Shown here piece by piece: positions 37,091-50,100 of a stretch of 64,000 nt of DNA. Location of the stretch: assembly GCF_000189635.1 (NCBI RefSeq), contig NW_002475996.1, positions 1 to 64,000 of the forward strand, written 5' to 3'. This stretch comes from Tetrahymena thermophila SB210 (lineage: Eukaryota; Ciliophora; Oligohymenophorea; Hymenostomatida; Tetrahymenidae). A model generated the notes under the pieces. That model was given only the letters and a program-made list of their open reading frames with translations, had not been told where the DNA came from and made no database searches. A program made the position numbers and the translations under genes. The first letter of the stretch is position 1; each line of letters begins with the position of its first letter.

Positions 37091-40000
37091 TCAGTCTTAG
37101 TGTTTATCTTCTTATTATTATGGAAGCTAAGAGAACTTGCTCTTAGACATATATTTTTGTATTTCTTCCATTTTTTACATATCGAGGTTATCGGTTTGAT
37201 ATTCGATTTCGTTGTCAGAGTCAGCTTGAGGTATTTTAACTCCTTCGTAGCGGGTTGCGGGGGGAAGTTCTGAGTTTTTCTCAGATTAAATGATATTAAC
37301 TTTAGTATTTTGGTAGTTGATATTGAATGTATTCAACTCTTTAAGTTATTGAGATGTTTCGTTTTCATTGTTTATTAGGACATTTGTTTTGGGGACAGTT
37401 TCTGCTACACTTTCAAATTAGTCATTTCCAATGTATATTTTTTTGCTGTCGCCTAGATGGGAAGGTCTGTCAGGTTCTTCTCCAAATACTCCTTTATTCG
37501 TGTGGATTTTGGATTGGAGTTGAGACTCTTTTTCATAAACACTGATTTTTTTATTTTACTCTTTTGGGAGTTTGTTTATTTTATTGATGCTGTTGCTGTA
37601 TTCATTCATTTCATCGTCATTAAAATCTTCGTTTTCTTGCACAAACGCATTGACACTAGTCTACTTCGCTTTATCATTTTAATCGCTAGATGGACTGCCT
37701 TTTTTCTTATTATCACTTGCGGCCTAGCTATTTTAACTAAAGGCTCTTTCTTCGTCTTCATCGTTATTTTCCATAAAATTAAGTTGGTTATTGGCATGTA
37801 TTTGAGGATGATCAGAAATCTCATTTTTAATAATGTAAAATTGCTTATTTTTCTAGAACACAGTCAAAGGATGATCGTTTTCTTGAGCTTTATTTGATTA
37901 GTTTTAAGAAGATTCGCTTAAATTTTTAACTAAAATGTTGTCACTGTGATTATTAATTAAATTATTATTACTAAGCTAATTGGCTGTATGCATATTAGAG
38001 ATTATGTTATTATTTTAATAAGCATTATTTACAGCTAGAATGTTGTTATTGTAGTGATTTTTAATTAGACTTCTTGTGCTCTCATTATTGTGATTGATAT
38101 TTTTATAGGTGACCTATTTATTATTAAAATTCACCATGTTACTTTGTTCGCTATGAAGCACGCTCTAATCATTATTTTAAATAGTGATGAAATTTTAGCT
38201 TTGAGGTTTATTTAATTTTCTTCCACTGCCTTTATCTAGATCATGATTCATTTAAAGTTTTAAATCAGTAAATTCGACATTTAAATTTTGTTAGTGTTCC
38301 ACATTTTATAAAGACGCAGTCCTCTTTGAAGCCTTTTCTTATTTATGTTCTAATTCTACAGATTTTTTAGATGGATTTTAGAGTGCAATTTCATTTTATT
38401 GGATATTATCTGCAATTTCGATTTGTAAACCATTTTCAGGAGTAGTGTAGGCATTATTATTGTTGTTGTTATTTTTAGCATTATTGCTATTATTAATATT
38501 AGGATCAGTTTATTGATTTTTAACTTACTTCTCAGCTTCGTTTAACTTCTTTCTGTGATATTGCAAATCATGAACTAATTCTGGAGCAAATATGTATCTG
38601 TAAACTTTATATGTGTATTTAATAATACAGATAAAAGCAACATTTAAGAACAAAGTCAACCAGAATTTCCAATTTCCAATGTTTATAAGTAACATTTCTT
38701 GCAAGGGACCAGCAAAAATGTCATAAGTAAAAGCGAAAGCAGGGAAGAATAAGAACAAACTAACAATCACGTAAGAAAAGAAAGTAAATGGTGAAAAATA
38801 TGTTGTGTCCATAAAATTGATAGCCCAAACCACTCCAACTGTGCTGCAGTAAGAAGAAAAGCTTTAAAACCACAAACCATCGATTTTACCATCTCCGCTC
38901 ATCTAATAGTAATCCTAAATTTATTTATGTTAAAAATATTTACTTCATTCAAAGAAATTAAATATTGTATTACCTAATAGTTGATAAAAAATACAGAAAA
39001 ATAAGTTGTAAGAGAAAGGCCAACACCTTATAAGAAAACTATTCCGAAGACCTTAAAAGAAAAAAGATCTTTTTCTCTAAATATTTTGTAGAGACGAGGC
39101 AAATACTTAGCGATGTACTCAGATCCATGAGGATTGACATCTTACTCAAACCCTGCAAAATAAACTGGAGCACAAGCAGTAATAATAGAGTTGAAATTGA
39201 GTAAATAACCGTCTTCCCAAAAAGACTACCCTGAATAAGCACAAAAGAACCCAAAGTAGAACTATTGAAGTGTGAAAATAAAATTTTTAAGGAAGAAATA
39301 GTTAACAAAGTAAGATGTTCTGTATAAATTCCATCTCCCATGAACAAACAAAAGTCTCCACAAAAACCTAAACTACCCAAAGTAATAATCGCTGCTTAAA
39401 GCTGCTTGATTTCCTTCCTTACCAATAATACCTAAAAAAAAACAAAAATATTAATTAAGTGAATTCAATTTCGATACTTTATTAAATTCATAAATTGTTT
39501 ATTAATCTCAAAATAAATTTGTATTATCTATTATTTATTTTAAAAATCTATTTAAATAATTAGCAAAAAATAATTATTTTTTTAAAGGTATTTCCTTGAA
39601 TGATTTTTTGGTTCATTTTTATAATAAATAATTAACAATTGCTAAGTCATTAACAATTAATATTCATGTAAAAATTTAGATTTCTTATTCAAATTAATTA
39701 ATTGTTTTTCATGAAAGAATCCCTTAGATTTTATTTTAAAAGCCGTTCATATTTTTAGCAAAAAACAATAATTTTTAAAGGTTTTTCATTTATTTGATTT
39801 TTAAAATGAATAATCGAAGCTAATTTATAATGAAATTATTTAATTTATTTAAAATCTATTTGAAAAATAAAATAATTTTTTTTATCAGAAATTCATTAAT
39901 TTTATGAATGTTTGTCTTTTAATTGAATTTTATGTTAATTGTTTTTATTCTTTCATTCATTTATTTGTTTATTTGTCATTAAATTTCTGTTTTAGTAAAA

Positions 40001-43000
40001 TTCACTAAGTTAGAATAATAAATATGCTTTTTTGCTTTGGTTTTTATTTTAAGAATAAATTTATTAATTTAGTTTTTACCAACTCCGATATCTGCTTCTT
40101 AGATCATGGTTACGTCATTACCTCCATCTCCGACAGCTAGACAAGTTTTATTAAAATGAGTTTTAACGAATTTGACCATTTCTGCTTTTTATGTTGGAGT
40201 TGATCTGCAGCATATAACAGTGCAGCATTCTGGAATGATTTGCAAGAACTCTTTTCTACATTAATCATCATGTAAGGCATGACCGATTGCTTCTCCTTCT
40301 ATTACCAAGGCAAATCCTGTGTAGCCTTTCACTTAGTTTATTTCAAATGAATTATTTTCTTCTTTAGTTAGATAGGAATCTCGTCTCGATTAGGAACCTC
40401 CATCGTTTATTATTCTGTTTATATTCTGGTTTTAATGTCCAACTTTTTTGTTTTTGAAATCATGGTGGTTATTTTAGTTGTTTTTTATTCTTATTTCTCC
40501 TATTTCGCTGACAGTTTTTATTTGGTTGATTCTTCCCTTTATTCTAAAGAACTTGTCTCTATTTATTTATTTAAACAAAATTATCACTATTAATTAATTA
40601 GTTGGTTATTCTTGAAATATTTATTCACCTCGTAACGTCTGGATAGTGAGATTGAACTCTGAACACTTTAGTTTGATTGTTCAGCAAGTTGCAAAGATAA
40701 CCAATATTTTCTGCTGTTTCAAGTTTGTCACCTGTGAGCATCCAAACATTGATTCCAGCTTCATGGAAATCCTTTAAAACTTCAGGAACTCCTTCTTGCA
40801 ATTTATCTTCAAGTGCAGTAACTCCCAAAAGATCAAAGCCTGTTTCTATCTCATTTTCAAGCTTTTATCAATTTTAAAATAAAATCAAATTTTTATAGTA
40901 AAACCAAATGAAAATTTCATTTAATTTATCTTACATCAGCAATTTTATCTTTAGTTTTTTCAGGGAACAAGTCTCCAATCATGTTCATATTTAAATCCTG
41001 TATTTGCGAATTCCATGCATCATATTCTTATTGATTTAACTCTTTCATACCCAAGCAGAGAGTTCTTAACCCCTTTTTTAAATATTTTCATTTAAAACAT
41101 TGTCTTTCAATCTGTTTACTTACGTGCTTTGAATAGTATTTGAGGCTTTGCTTTATATTACTTTTAAGTGCTTCACTTGTATTCGAAATATGTTTGAGCA
41201 TGAACGAATCAGCTCCCTTAGTGTACATATATATTTTTCCTGTTATTGGATCCTTTTTTTTTACAAAAACAAATTTATTTTTTCAATAATTATTTTTAGG
41301 ATAATTCAAGCAAAAAATTGTCTTTCTTTCATTATCAAAAACCATTTCAATTTTTATTTGGTTCTAAAAAAAGCACAAAATTCCTTCATTTAAGAAACAA
41401 AACTTTAATTTTTTTCATAATTTTTAAAGCAAATTTCATAAAATTTAATAAATTTTATTAATTATTTGTTGGATTATAAAAGAATTAATTAATTTTTTAA
41501 TATTTAGAATGAATTTGAATACCTAAATAATGACACTCATTCTTTTACGCTCACTTGTGAATTCTATTTTATTGAGAAGCTTAAATGTATGCATTTCTGA
41601 TCCCACTTGTATAAATATTTAATTTGTTGTTCTTTTGAGAAATTTGAAATTATATTTTTGAGCTTTTTCTACGAGACATACTTCATCTGGTGATGAACCT
41701 TAATAATTAATTTCGTTTTGTTTTTCCTCAAGGATAACGTCGTGACAAATAGCAATGCACATCCAAAATTGATAAAAATCTTTGTATTCTTCATCGTAAG
41801 TGAGAGTTTGATACTCTAATTTTGCTAAGATGTCTTCAAGTTCTTTTTCAGAGTAGTCAGAACCAGCGATATTTGCATGTCTGAAAATCATAATGTTGCA
41901 AGTCAATGTTCCTGTCTATTTATTTGTTAGTATTTAACCAAATATAAAATATGTTGAAAATATAAAGAAGTTACTTTATCTGTAAAGATGTAATCAATTT
42001 TTCCTAACTCTTCATGAATCATAGTATTGAGCACCTTCATTTTTTGAACTTATCCATCGTCTAAATAGTGCATTTCAGCATCATACTCCATGAAAGATGA
42101 TTAAAATAGTTTGACAACTTCCATAGAAATAATCAAAGAAATAGGAATAAGTGAATTTAATAGTAAAAAGTATGAAAAAAAATTGATTGTTCCCTAAACT
42201 TCATAGCTATAAAGACCATCGCTACTGTTTCCATAAAGATAAGCGTAGTTATATTTATTATTTTCCAAAGGATTTGTGTTTTTCTTCATAATAATTTTAA
42301 AAAAAAATATATATTAAAAGCTTAAATATCTAAAGGCAAATTAAAGTCTACCTAAAAAATAGATAGAAGAATAGCCATAATAATGCATAGAGCTAATTGA
42401 ACTAACAATGTTATAAAAATTATAGGATTCACTTTCTTTTCTATATGAGTAGATTTGTGCTTCACTTGCCTAATTCATTTAAAATATATTTTAAAAAACC
42501 TAATTAAAATACTTAAAAATACCCTTAGTTCCTCATTATTTTCGTGTCTTGACCTGAATAAATTACCACTCCTATCACCCATTCAGTATTCTTTAAAGTT
42601 GTGCCCTATTAGTAATTATTAAAAACAGTTATTATTCCATCTGAATAAATTATAAATCTTTAAAATAAATAAAATGTTTTTTTAAATAACCAAGTAAATT
42701 AAATTGCTTAAAAATATTAAAATAAGTTAATTCTTTCATAGTTTTTTCATAAGCCTAGTTAATTATTAATTACTAAAATGCTATTTTGTTTCATAATATT
42801 TTGTTAATTTTAAGAGTTAATTCGTTCAAAAAACATTTTTTGGAATTGCTAAATATCTAGCTAGCTTTAAAAGATTTGAAAAAGCTAATTTTTTCCAAAA
42901 ATCTAATGAAAACTTTGCTACTAAGAATTTATTTGTTAAAAAATTCTAAATTCATTAGTTAAATTTTAAAAATTGTTTCTTTCAAAAAACAACACATAGG

Positions 43001-45475
43001 AAAAAATAGTAAAATTTATAGCTTTAAATATCAAAATAAGCTTATTCATTCATAGTATGTTGATTGTTATTTGAGTTATTATGTATTTATTTATACTAAT
43101 AATAATTACTAAAATTACACAATTTCTAATATTTCTTGTTTTAGTATTATTTTCATAAAAGACTTTTTGGAAATAGCTAAATAAATTAAAAAGCTTGAAA
43201 ATATCTTAATAAGTAAATTCTTTCATAATCTATCTATTGATAAGTGTTATTATTTGTTTTAATAATTACTAAAATTGCATGATTTTTCAATTAATCAATT
43301 AATAATTTTTTTTCTGAAAACACTTTTTTGGAAATAGCTAAGTAAATTAAAAAGCTTGAAAATATCTTAACAAGTAAATTCTTTCATAATCTATCTATTG
43401 ATAAGTGTTATTATTTATTTTAATAATTACTAAAATTGCATGATTTTTCAATTAATCAATTAATATTTTCATGTTTTAATATTTTTTTTCTGAAAACACT
43501 TTTTTGGAAATAGCTAAGTAAATTATATAGCTTAAAAGTATTTAAAAATTTAAATTCTTTCATAATCTATCTATAATTATTTATGCTAATAAAAAGTAAA
43601 GTTTCACCAATTCTAAAAGAACGATAAATTATTTATTTTTTAATGCTTTTTTTTCAATAAACACTAGTTGGAAATAGCTAAGTAAGTAAATGTACAGCTT
43701 GAAAATATCTAAGCAAGCTAATTCCTTTCTTAATATATTTATTGATTTTAATTTACGCTTATAATTACTCAATTTTCATGATTTCTAAATCAATTAATTA
43801 ATCATTTATTTATTTATTTATTTGATAAAACGCTTTTTGGAAATAGCTTAGTATTTTATAAAGCTTGAAAATATCTAAATAATTTAAATTCTTTGATTAT
43901 CTAACTGTTAGTTAATACGTTTTATTATTTATATTAATAATAATAATTAAAAGGTAAATTTCTTAATTTCTATATGAATTAATTAATAGCATTTTTATAA
44001 TTTTAAGATTTATTTCTTTGATAAAATACTAAGCAAACTAAATAAGCCACTATTGTTTGTTGGAATATTTTTTCATTCAATAATTGGATTGATTTTTATT
44101 ATTTTTATTTGGCTTATTCAGAAATAAACTATGATAAATCGCTTATGATATTTGAGTCTATAATTTTTTTAAAACTTGCTAATTTTATTCTTTTTTTCAA
44201 CTTAAATTTTTTAAAATATGTGAAAAAGTTTTTTGTTACTCTGAGCATGACATTATTATTGTTGAGTACTATTGGTTTCGATTCGTCGTCCAAATAGAGC
44301 AAACCTTTGAAACTATGGATTCTGTTGTTAGGTTTATCACAAACAATTTTTCCCTTGAATTTAATGAGAGAATGTTCTCTACCGTACTTGTTTACAATCT
44401 CATGAGATATTTTGCTTTTTAGGTTTCTCTCACTATTGATTGATAAGTGAAATAGAAGATTATAATTCAATTTCATAAATAAATAAATCAAATCAAATCA
44501 AATCAATTTCAAATAAAGTTGGCAAAAATTTAGATTCTAACATAAAAATTCTATTAAATGCATAAACATTAAATTTTTTAGCATAATTTACCCATCCAAG
44601 TTAGCAGTTTCGACAAAACCTGTGCCGTTTTCTTCATTTGTTGTAATAACCAAAATATCTGCTGGCAATATCTTTAAATTTAATTTAAAAATGCATGAGA
44701 ATTAGCTTGAAAGTTTTTATTAATTTGTATTCATTTTTTGATAGTAAAACTAAACTAAAAGAATTCTATCTAAATTCAAGATATATTTATTGTATTGTAT
44801 TGATTGATTGAATCATGAAATAGAAATAGAAGAATTTTAATATTAGTAAAGCTAGCTAACTCTACTCAGAAGAGTGCTAAATGGATTACAAAAATATTAT
44901 ATTAACATTTATGTATCAAATTACCTGCTCTTAGTTAACTTTTATAATATCGCCAAGCTAAATATCCTTCCACATAATGCTTGTAAAGTTTTTGTTATTA
45001 AAAATAAATGATTTCTATTCGTTGACAAGATCGTCATTGCGGTGTCTTTTCTTTATTAGAAATTGAAAATAATTATTGAGTTCAAGGTAACAGCAATGCT
45101 TTGAGGCTGTTTATAAATGCTTAGCCTTTTAATATTGCTTGATAATAGAAAAAATAAGTGATTAATTACATAATCTTCAATTGCTTCTCTTGATAAAGAT
45201 ACGGCAAGCACTAATATGAGTGGGCCAACCGCGGAAAAAGGCGCTAAAGGGGAAATGATATCTATACATTGGACAACAGTAGAAATTAAGAAATAAAAAT
45301 TAGCTGCTCTCATAAATTGCAAAATCAACGCCTTTGGAACAAAGTTCCACCATGTGTATTTTGATGTCTTTATATGATTGTAAAACTTTCTATGAATCAA
45401 TTGATTTTATGTACGATCATTAAGATATATTGTTTATCTGTTAGATTCTTCTTAGTCTCTCACTTTGTGCGACAT
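37091..45475 (-). CDS. P4-ATPase (phospholipid flippase, DRS2/ATP8-type), complete, 14 exons
   Basis: Seen: exons 45475-45170, 45050-44925, 44671-44592, 44432-44240, 42605-42523, 42469-42352, 42283-41975, 41915-41523, 41252-41124, 41072-40935, 40861-40629, 40558-40080, 39431-38974 and 38914-37091. They total 4869 nt in frame, 1622 residues. Motifs in order: IYLNDRTQN and [20 protein letters not shown] at the N-terminus; actuator loop ETANLDGERNLK (169-176 region); phosphorylation site DKTGTLT with Asp404 split by an intron after [14 protein letters not shown] and [71 protein letters not shown] (846-852); VHGRWN; then the C-terminal membrane helices to about residue 1130. Known: these pumps move aminophospholipids to the cytosolic leaflet, usually with a CDC50 partner. 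Odd: the actuator reads DGER where DGET is near-invariant, and an Asn/Gln-rich tail of about 480 residues follows the last helix. Confidence 0.96.
42606..44239 (-). repeat. long flippase intron made of ~170-bp tandem repeats
   Basis: The 1634-nt intron 4 has consensus ends. At least five degenerate copies of a unit containing TTTTTGGAAATAGCTAAGTA, AAGCTTGAAAATATCT and TTCTTTCATAATCTATCTAT recur near 43165, 43328, 43505, 43669 and 43837, about 165-175 bp apart. A weaker copy (TTTTTTGGAATTGCTAAAT) lies near 42840. Other introns of this gene are mostly 50-600 nt. Confidence 0.8.
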
Positions 45476-47169
45476 CCAAATTATAAAATTTATCTATTTA
45501 ATTTCCAATATAGTCCACTATTTTGTATGCTTCTTCCTATTGGTTAGCCTATCGATCAATCAAGCTTAATTCCTTTTATATTCTTCTATGCTTGTTTGCT
45601 TGCTATCTTGCTTGTTTACGAATATACAAAACTATTCCTTGTAGTGAATTCTTTTCTACTTTGAAATTAAAGTAATTCTTTTCTTTTAAAATAATTGAAC
45701 TGAAAAAAAAAAATTGTATAATTGTGTATTAAATTATTTATTTATTACTTAATTAATCAATCAATTAGTTAAGTAATACTACCGCCTTGCTATTACTTAT
45801 ATCAATATGAATTGATTACTTAATTCATAAATAAAAAGATTGATTGATTGATTGATAAATAGATACAAACATAAAAACAAATATACATTCACGAGCACAT
45901 GTAAAAAAACATTCCTTATTAATTCATATTTACATTTAATAATATCTATATATGCATTACAATTTTACAGTGTTAATTTTCATTATACCATCACCTAAAT
46001 TATTTGATTCATTCATTTCATGATAGTTTTTCTTACATTTTTTTAATTAATTTTCATGTATTTTTTCTATTTTCGCAATAATCTTTGTCAAATTCAATCA
46101 ATTTTCATTTATTTTTTTTTTATCGAATTGGCTTTCATTTATTTTGTTCTATGAAACTCATTTTGATTTATTTGCACAGTGATTTTAAATTCATTATCTT
46201 TCATTTAATTTTTCATTTTCATATTTGCGCTTAATCAATTTAATTTACTAATAATGCACAATAATAAGACTGATTTATGTAAATTCATTCATTTCTTTTT
46301 TAATTTTTTTATCCATTTATTTGATTAGGTTTTTTAAAAAATTGAAATAATTGTATGATAGACTTCCATTTTCATTGTTTACTTTGTTTTCATTCATTTA
46401 GCTTCCATTTTTTCTTGTTTTTCTTTGTTTTGTTTAGGTTTTTCATAAAATTCTCACAATTTTTATTGTTAAAAATAGAACAATTTAGGATGGATGATTG
46501 GTTTGAATTCATTTTTATTCACTTTTTTAGATTTACTCTAAATTCATCGAATGAATTTAATTTAAGCCTTAAATAATTCTTTGATTAATTTTTGGCTGAT
46601 TTTAATAATTTATGCATACTTTTTTATATTTTTTACCAGTTATTAAAGCTAGTTATCGTATTTAATTTACATACTTTTTTAAAGTAGCTATCTTACTTGC
46701 TAAAGATCTACTCCAATATTTGAATTAAATCAATTAGAAACTTTCTTCTTTTTATACTTGAGTTATTATTTTTTATCGATTTTGTGAATCTATGATACTA
46801 GATTTGAATAATTTCAAACTTTCAAATCAAGAATTTGTACGCCAGAATTTTTTATTAACTTTTACATCAGAAACAAACAAGCAAAAATCTTTCCTTGCTT
46901 AAATTTTATGCTTACTCATAATTTTAAATTACAAGCAAAATACTGTAAAAATATCAATTAATCAAAATAAAAAAATGAAATAAACAAACAAACAAAAGCA
47001 AAAATAATAATTTTGTCTAATTTATTTTTTTAATTTTTTGCATAAAGAAAGAAAATATTTTTAAAAGATTTTAATTTAGTTAAAGTTTTTATATGATTTA
47101 TAAGATTAATAATATACATTTAGATAAGTAAATAGGAATAATTATTATAAATTAAAACGTAAAGCATTA
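45476..47169. other. intergenic between flippase start and TRM1-like stop
   Basis: No supported gene. The right part (46000-46560) is rich in CATT/TTTCATT tracts, which produce a spurious Phe/His-rich frame at 46355-46576. The promoter of the minus-strand flippase must lie in the left part. Confidence 0.5.
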
Positions 47170-50100
47170 TCATTTTTCTTCTCCGCTACTATTATCATTT
47201 GAGTCATTTTCATTCTAAGTAAAAATCTAGTTGTCATCTAAATTTTCATCTTTTATTTTTTACTTTTCGAATTTGTGAGTGCTGTTAATTAAAATAATAA
47301 TTAATATTCAAAAATAGTTTAAAATTAAAATAATTTTTATGTTTCTATTAAGATGCTTAAAACTCCTTTTATTTGATTTTTACAGTTAAATAAATAAAAT
47401 TGATTGTTTTGAATCAAAATTATTTTTGACTTCAATTACAAAAAATAATTCATTCACTTAATTTCTTATAAGATTATCAAATAAATTATGAATTCAAATC
47501 TTATTGTAAATAAATTGAGTAAATTACTAATTAATTTTTTTCAAAAATGATTATAAGAAATTATTACTGTTGCATGAATATTTACTAATTTATTAAAAGT
47601 AAAAGATATAATTTATCTTAGGTATTTTTTTAGATTTAAATAATATTTGATTGCTTAAAGTATTACATTTTAGCAAAAAAACTTAAATAAATATGTCAAG
47701 AGAAATTCGCTAAATTTAGAGGGTTTCAAAAAAAAAATAAAAGTTATTGTTCCTAATAATGGATTAATTTTTTGATATTTTTATATTTTCTTATTGATAA
47801 TGAGTATCAAATTTTTAAAAAATCTGCTTATTGAGTTAATTGTCTAAAAAAACATTTGTGAAATAAAGAAAATACAATGAAGATATTAATAAATACTTCA
47901 TCTCTCATTTTTTTTGGAATTCTCTTTTATTATTACAATAAATCTAATCATTTGTCATAATAATTTCTTTATCATTTTTGAATATTAAATCATAAACTAA
48001 AATTAAAAAATTGATAATCTTAGCGTTAGATTTAGATTTAAATATTATTTTATTGCTTAGAACATTTTAAATAAAACTTTCTAAAGTAATTCCCTTAATA
48101 GGTTTTTATTCATTCCAATAATAACGCGTGAATATCATAAACTTATAGTTAAAAATTGTTAATCTTAGGCTTAGAATATTTTAAATAAATGTTTCAAAAA
48201 TAATTCCCTAAATAATAATCAACAACATTATCATTCATTCTCTTAATAATCTATATATACCATAAACTAAAAATTAAAATAGTTAATCTTAGCATATGAT
48301 TTAGATTTAAATTTTTAAAAAATACTTCAAGAGTAATTCCTAAAATAATAATCATTATTCTTGTAATAATCAATGAATATCGCAAACTAAATAAATCAAT
48401 GTTAATCTTAGTATATGATTTAGATTTAAATATTATATTATTGCTAAGAATATTTTAAACAAATGTTTCAAGAATAATTCCCTAAGTAATAATTATTAAC
48501 ATTCTCATTCATTCTTTTAATAATCATTGAATATCATATACTAAAAATTCAAATTGTTAATTTTAGGTTAAAATTTAGATTTAAATATTATTTGATTGAC
48601 TTTCTCATTCGTTCATTCTATTTTATTATTTATTTCTCTTGATCATTTTTAGTATTTAAATTAGTAAAATTTATTCAATCTCATGCTGAATATCAAAAAT
48701 TAAAAATTCAAATTGTTAATCTTAGTATATGATTTAGATTTAAATATTATTTGATTGCTTTAAATATTTTAAACGAATGCTTCAAGAATAATTCCATAAA
48801 TAATAATAATTAACTTTTTCATTCATTCATTCATTAATTCTTCTTTATTAAGTATTTCTTTTTGTCGTTTTTAGTATTAAATTTAGTAAAAAAGTTATTC
48901 AATCTCATGTGAAGAATTTTCGTTTATATTGTTTTATATTCGTTTTTTGAATAAGAAAAGTTGTTGATTTTCCAATTTATTTTTCTCAAATAGCTTATTG
49001 AAATAATTTTTTATTGTCTTAATTTTATTTTCAAAGATTTTATTTGGATTTTTGTAACAAAAATATTTATTTTCTATGAGTTAAGAAACAGATCAAAAAT
49101 AATGAATTGAAATTTTAGTAATTTGCTTACAATTAATTGTTATTTATCAGAAATTATTTAAAAAAATAAAAAGAGTAATTAAGCATTGTAACGATTTTAG
49201 TAAAAATCGAAAAAAATAAGAAAATAAATTAAAGATATTTAATCAATGAAATTATTTACTAAGCAATAGAAAAGGGTTTCTTTGGTCCCCAATTTTCAGT
49301 AGGGTTGGGATAGAACACAGTTTTTTATGGTTTTTAAAAGTAATCCATGTCGATGTTATTATTTTTTATATTTTCGATTTCGAGGTGATTAAGTTTGGAG
49401 AATTTAGGGTAAAATTGTTATTGTTTGCGCATAGCTCTAGAATAGGGACTGTTCTAGTCTTCTTATTCTGGCTGCTTTTAATTGGTTTAATTTTAATTTG
49501 GATACATGCTTTGACCTTCTTTAAATTTATCACTCACCCATTTCCATCCTCTCATTGTATCAAATATTACATTAGAAGGGGCGTTAGTTTTGTAAATCTT
49601 TTTCTCAAAAATTGATCTATTAATTGTATATCCAGCTCTAGCCAAAGCTCTCCTTTGATTTTAAGAAAAGATTAATATAAAATTTCCCATTTTTCTTATT
49701 AAATTTACTTAATGTGATTTGTGGTAGGATAAGTTTTTGCTTTATAGAAGCCATTGATCAAAGTCAAATTGTAGCCTAAAATAAACTTGTCGAATTCTTT
49801 CTCTTAAAGAATTGCTTCTAAATAAGCTGTCAACTTTAAATGAGACTGAATGAGCATAATTTTATTTTTGCTAAACACCTTTTCGCTTCCAGTTGATTAC
49901 AAATTTCTAAGCACATTCTATACAAATTTGTAATTATGCAATGGCTAATTCCATAGAGGACCATCTATTTATTTATTTATATTCCGAATTAATATTTTAT
50001 AAAATTCAATTAAAAATTATTTATTTTACTCAGAATCCAGCTAGATTCGCAAACATTGCAATTGCTTGGAACTTTTAGTTCATTCAATTTTAAGTCCATT

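Noticed and set aside
37354-37897. Plus-strand hydrophobic frames of up to 146 codons
   Set aside because: They are the complement of the flippase C-terminal tail exon, which reads as coding on the minus strand.
46355-46576. Phe/His-rich plus-strand frame
   Set aside because: It arises from repeated TTTCATT tracts, with no motif and no splice partners.
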